From: Azophilus sp965199705
GTDB taxonomy: Bacteria > Pseudomonadota > Gammaproteobacteria > Pseudomonadales > Azotimanducaceae
NCBI GenBank assembly: GCA_965199705.1
Contig: OZ241359.1
Location: forward strand, 930,001 to 994,000
Reading direction: 5' to 3'
Length of the DNA: 64,000 nucleotides
Every line of letters starts with the position of its first letter. Position 1 is the stretch's first letter. This document shows, piece after piece, positions 61,279-64,000 of the stretch. The position numbers and the translations under genes are program-made. Below the pieces are notes generated by a model. The model saw nothing but the letters and a program-made list of their open reading frames with translations. It had not been told where the DNA came from and searched no databases.

Positions 61279-62138
61279 GCAAGGTGGTGGTCATCGGGTA
61301 CGCATCGCTCGACTATCCGGCGGTGCTCGACGGGTTCTTTGCGGGCGACCAGACCGTCATGATTCGGCAACGCCCGATGGATGCCTTTCCGCGTCCGGGC
61401 GGTTGTCCGCTCTATGTGGCGCGTCCGATTGCCCGTCATGACATCAGCGTCTCCATCGTCACGTGGGTGGGAACAGATGCCAATGGCGAGCTCTTTGTCT
61501 CGCACACTCGCGAGGACGGCGTGGGTACCGACGGGATTGCAACCGTCGAGGGCGGAAACACGCCCGTGTGCTTCCTGTTGTATCAGCCCGATGGGAGCTG
61601 CGGTTGTCTGTTCGACCCGGGCATGTTGGGCAGCGAGCAACTTGACGAGCAGCAGAGCGAATTGATTGCCGACGCACAGATGCTGTGCGTCACGGTAGGT
61701 CCGCCCGACATTGCGAGGCAGGCGCTTGCGCTGGTGGGCGAGGATTGCCGGGTCGCCTGGGTCATGAAGAAGGATCCGCTATCCTTCCCTGAGTATCTGC
61801 GGTTGGCGCTCGCCTCCCGCGCCGATTTCATTTTTTGCAATCGGCAGGAGCGTACCTGGGTTGATGAAGGGCTTGCGCAGACGAGTGTGCGGCCTGAGAC
61901 GATGATCGTCGAAACAGCAGGCGCCGGTCCCGTCGTGGCGCAGTCGGGAAGCGGGAACGTGCGGGTAGAAGTCGAGCCTATTCCCGTCGGAGACGCATGC
62001 GGCGCCGGGGATACGCTGGCGGGCGGCTGTCTGGCCGCCAGCCTGGGTGGTGAATCGGATGTGCGGCGCGTCGTTGCGCGGGGTATTGATGCGGCTGCGT
62101 CACTGTTGCGTGCGCGCTCTACCGGTGGCGAGGAATGA
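61275..62138 (+). CDS. PfkB-family carbohydrate kinase
   Basis: The 287-aa protein has the ribokinase fold. The N-terminal strands start MSKVVVIGYASLDYPAV, a substrate-loop Gly pair occurs in FPRPGGCPLYVARP, and the C-terminal anion hole and catalytic Asp are in GDACGAGDTLAGGCL near residue 245. It phosphorylates a sugar or nucleoside, probably ribose or the released sugar of the imported compound. It starts with GTG, overlapping the upstream stop by four bases, and its own stop overlaps the phosphorylase start. Confidence 0.9.
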   Translation: MSKVVVIGYASLDYPAVLDGFFAGDQTVMIRQRPMDAFPRPGGCPLYVARPIARHDISVSIVTWVGTDANGELFVSHTREDGVGTDGIATVEGGNTPVCFLLYQPDGSCGCLFDPGMLGSEQLDEQQSELIADAQMLCVTVGPPDIARQALALVGEDCRVAWVMKKDPLSFPEYLRLALASRADFIFCNRQERTWVDEGLAQTSVRPETMIVETAGAGPVVAQSGSGNVRVEVEPIPVGDACGAGDTLAGGCLAASLGGESDVRRVVARGIDAAASLLRARSTGGEE

Positions 62139-62884
62139 ACAGCAAGAAAGCCTGGTACATCGGCTGCAGTAGCGAGCAAGTGGCCGAGCACGTGATTTTG
62201 CTGGGCGACCCGGCGCGCGTACCGCGATTCAGTCGATTTCTCACTGATGTGGAAATCGTGCCTGTCAACCGCGGATTGGCGACGGTGACCGGAAGCTACA
62301 AGGGACACCGTATCACGCTGTCGGCTTTTGGCATGGGGTCACCCATCGCCGCGATTGTTCTGCACGAACTCGCTGATCTCGGCGCGCGCGTGTTTTTGCG
62401 TCTGGGTACCAGCATCGGGCTTTCGCCGGTCAATATCGGTGACATGATCATCGCCCGATATGGAAGAGCCCATGAAGGCACCTCTTCAGCCTATGACGAC
62501 GGCACGGTCGCTTGCACCGCGCACCCGGATCTGGTGAGCGCGCTCGCCGAAGCCGCGGCGAAACGGGAGGTCACCTTTCATGTCGGCGCCTTCGCGAGCT
62601 TCGATGGTTTCTACAAGGACATGTTTGCGCTCGACGATGCGACGCAAGGTCGTGTGCAGCACAATCTGGAACAACTTGTGCTGCGGGATGTGCTTGCGGT
62701 TGATATGGAGACTTCGGCTGTCCTCACGGTCGGCAACGCCCTCGGCTGCAAGGTCGGGAGCATGTGTGCATCCACAGTCAACAGCCTGGAGAAGCAGAAG
62801 ATCGACAAGGCGGAGCAGATTGATGTCGAGCGCAATCTGATCTCGATAGCGCTCGAAGCGCTGACGCAGGTTGACCCGGTGTGA
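62135..62884 (+). CDS. Uridine/purine nucleoside phosphorylase family protein
   Basis: The 249-aa protein has the PNP/UDP-1 fold: VILLGDPARVPRF near residue 22 (phosphate-binding start), VTGSYKGHRITLSAFGMGSP, VFLRLGTSIGLSP (G-T-x-G-x-x region) and the ribose-contacting VDMETSAVLTVG near residue 190. It cleaves a nucleoside with phosphate to a base and sugar 1-phosphate. Base specificity is uncertain; the uridine phosphorylase branch is most similar by eye. It is the last gene of the operon, preceded by GAGGA. Confidence 0.92.
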   Translation: MNSKKAWYIGCSSEQVAEHVILLGDPARVPRFSRFLTDVEIVPVNRGLATVTGSYKGHRITLSAFGMGSPIAAIVLHELADLGARVFLRLGTSIGLSPVNIGDMIIARYGRAHEGTSSAYDDGTVACTAHPDLVSALAEAAAKREVTFHVGAFASFDGFYKDMFALDDATQGRVQHNLEQLVLRDVLAVDMETSAVLTVGNALGCKVGSMCASTVNSLEKQKIDKAEQIDVERNLISIALEALTQVDPV

Positions 62885-62903
62885 GGGGGGGAGGGGGGGA
62901 GGG
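62885..62903 (+). repeat. G-tract able to form a G-quadruplex
   Basis: Right after the phosphorylase stop the plus strand reads two runs of seven G and one of three, separated by single A bases. At least four G-triplets can stack. It may be a transcript-end structure, or simply a low-complexity scar at the IS boundary. Confidence 0.6.
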
Positions 62904-63041
62904 AAACTCTGAAGTGCGCGTCGTGCCACTCATACCGCCCCCACCCGCATCAACCCTAGACTGAAGTTCCGACGAGTGTGATCTATAAGATATTGACATT
63001 CTGCAAAAACATCAGAATTCAGCGTTTCCGTACTGGGAACG

Positions 63042-63973
63042 TCAGAGACGCACTCCAAGTAGTTGAAGGGCTTTTTCCTGCAACGGCGTAGGTCGAGCGA
63101 GCAGTTCAAACGCCTCGGCGTCCGGCAGACGAGGCGCGACGGTGTTGCGGGTGAGGGTGGCCAAGTCGTCGAGCAGCGTGCGCAAGCTGTGCACGGGATG
63201 TCCTTCATCGGTGCGTTTGCGCCGCGCCTTGCGTTGAGCCGACTCGGAGACCTTCGCGGGCGCCACGACCGACTCGCGGGCGGCGTCGGCCGCCGCCGGG
63301 CGCTCGTCGTCGAACAACAAGGGCGCCAAGCGCTTGCGCATGTGCCATTCCACGTAGTAGGCGAGCAGGCACAGCAGCACGTGGGCGCGGACCCGGTCCG
63401 CGGTTCGGTGGAACACCGGACGCACCTTCAGATCAACGCTCTTGAGGCTGCGGAAGGCCCGCTCGACGCGGCTCAGGCGTTTGTAGGAGCGCACCGTGTC
63501 CTCGGCGCCCATCTCGGTTTCCGGCAGGCTGGTGCGCACGACGTACAAGCCGTCCAGGGCCGCTTCGCGGGCGATGGCGGCAGCATTGCGTTCATGGACG
63601 AGGCGGAAGTCCAGTCCAACTCCGCCGGCTTCACCTCATCGCGGATGCGCGCCTCGGTCAACATCCCCCGGTCCCCCACCAGAACCACCCGGGACAACCC
63701 GAAGCGGCCCCGCAACTTCTCGATCTGCGAACCCACCGTTGCCGGGTCCGCCGTGTCCCCGGCAAACACCGCCACCGCCACCGGACAACCCTCCCGGTTG
63801 CACAGCAAGCCAAACTCGATTTGCAGCTTGCCCTTCTTGCCGTCCCGCGAGTAGCCGCGCTTGGCCAACGGACAGCGGCGCCCTTCCAGGTACACCGATG
63901 TGAGGTCATAGAGCACCAGGGCGCCGTCGTTCAGATGCCGCCTGGCCAGGCCCTTTTCGATGCGCTCTGTCAA
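63042..63973 (-). pseudogene. IS1634-type transposase with internal deletion
   Basis: Read on the minus strand, the 5' part (63973 to about 63610) encodes GALVLYDLTSVYLEGRR, AKRGYSRDGKKGKLQIEFGL and VVLVGDRGMLTEARI, typical of IS1634/IS4-group DDE transposases. At about 63590-63612 the frame shifts and jumps to AALDGLYVVRTSLPETEMGA and SRVERAFRSLKSVDLKVRP, the C-terminal part. Comparison with the family suggests a long middle section is missing. The beginning of the gene lies beyond the right edge or is lost, because a stop codon precedes the visible start. Confidence 0.85.
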
Positions 63974-64000
63974 TCATTCCCACTTACATGGGAGCAAATG

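Noticed and set aside
61275..62884. Pseudouridine degradation pair (psuK-psuG)
   Set aside because: The kinase could fit PsuK, but the downstream gene is a PNP/UDP-1 phosphorylase and not the PsuG glycosidase fold.
1..64000. CRISPR array or rRNA operon
   Set aside because: No regularly spaced short repeats and no rRNA-like stretches were seen.

Overview
The window is GC-rich, densely packed bacterial DNA. It holds a complete system I cytochrome c maturation cluster (ccmA to ccmI), pdxH, uvrB, three TonB-dependent receptors, lipoprotein and Tat-like signals, and a Rieske oxygenase with a P450. Together these point to an aerobic Gram-negative, most likely a gammaproteobacterium of a marine or host-associated kind. 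That placement is an inference from gene content, not from a marker phylogeny.

1-18.7 kb is core-like. An exported DUF11-like protein is followed, on the minus strand, by pdxH and uvrB and then by an overlapping run: TonB receptor, ccmA, B, C, D, E, F, G, H, I. ccmD is a 58-codon gene that is easy to miss. Next come a periplasmic-type Pcm, a DUF815 ATPase, a small membrane protein and DUF503, a divergent NUDIX hydrolase, an MsbA-like ABC exporter, a serine hydrolase and tRNA-Val(GAC). Just behind the tRNA lies a small repeat-bounded remnant.

19-34.5 kb looks like one inositol-phosphate utilisation locus. A TRAP transporter (dctPQM) and a large TonB receptor run left. An RpiR regulator and iolG-iolB-iolC(DUF2090 fusion)-iolD-iolE run right. 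A tandem-domain beta-propeller phytase lipoprotein converges on iolE. The reading is: phytate is dephosphorylated at the cell surface, products cross the outer and inner membranes, and myo-inositol is degraded by the Iol pathway. The final iolA step is not in the window.

34.5-49 kb is an accessory, rearranged region. It holds three copies of one Rpn-type nuclease gene (two long, one truncated), a ParDE toxin-antitoxin pair whose toxin is frameshifted by a short duplication, and a second, fragmentary copy of that toxin. It also has an unannotated three-gene operon with DUF1828/1829 and DUF6978-like proteins, and a solitary primase-helicase of the TOTE conflict-system type in AT-richer codons. 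The rest is a 5' fragment of a group II intron, an ISAs1-like element carrying a DruA-type DUF4338 domain but missing its catalytic middle, a gene stump cut by that element, a GMC oxidoreductase pair and a MITE-like element.

49-62.9 kb carries two catabolic modules. The first is a D-aminoacylase-type amidohydrolase divergent from a FadR-like regulator, a Rieske oxygenase and a P450. After a Fic protein, the second module pairs a TonB receptor, an MFS transporter and a SIS isomerase with a divergent, fully overlapping operon: GntR/UTRA regulator, isochorismatase-fold hydrolase, PfkB kinase and nucleoside phosphorylase. This looks like uptake and breakdown of a nucleoside-like compound. The window ends in an internally deleted IS1634-type transposase.
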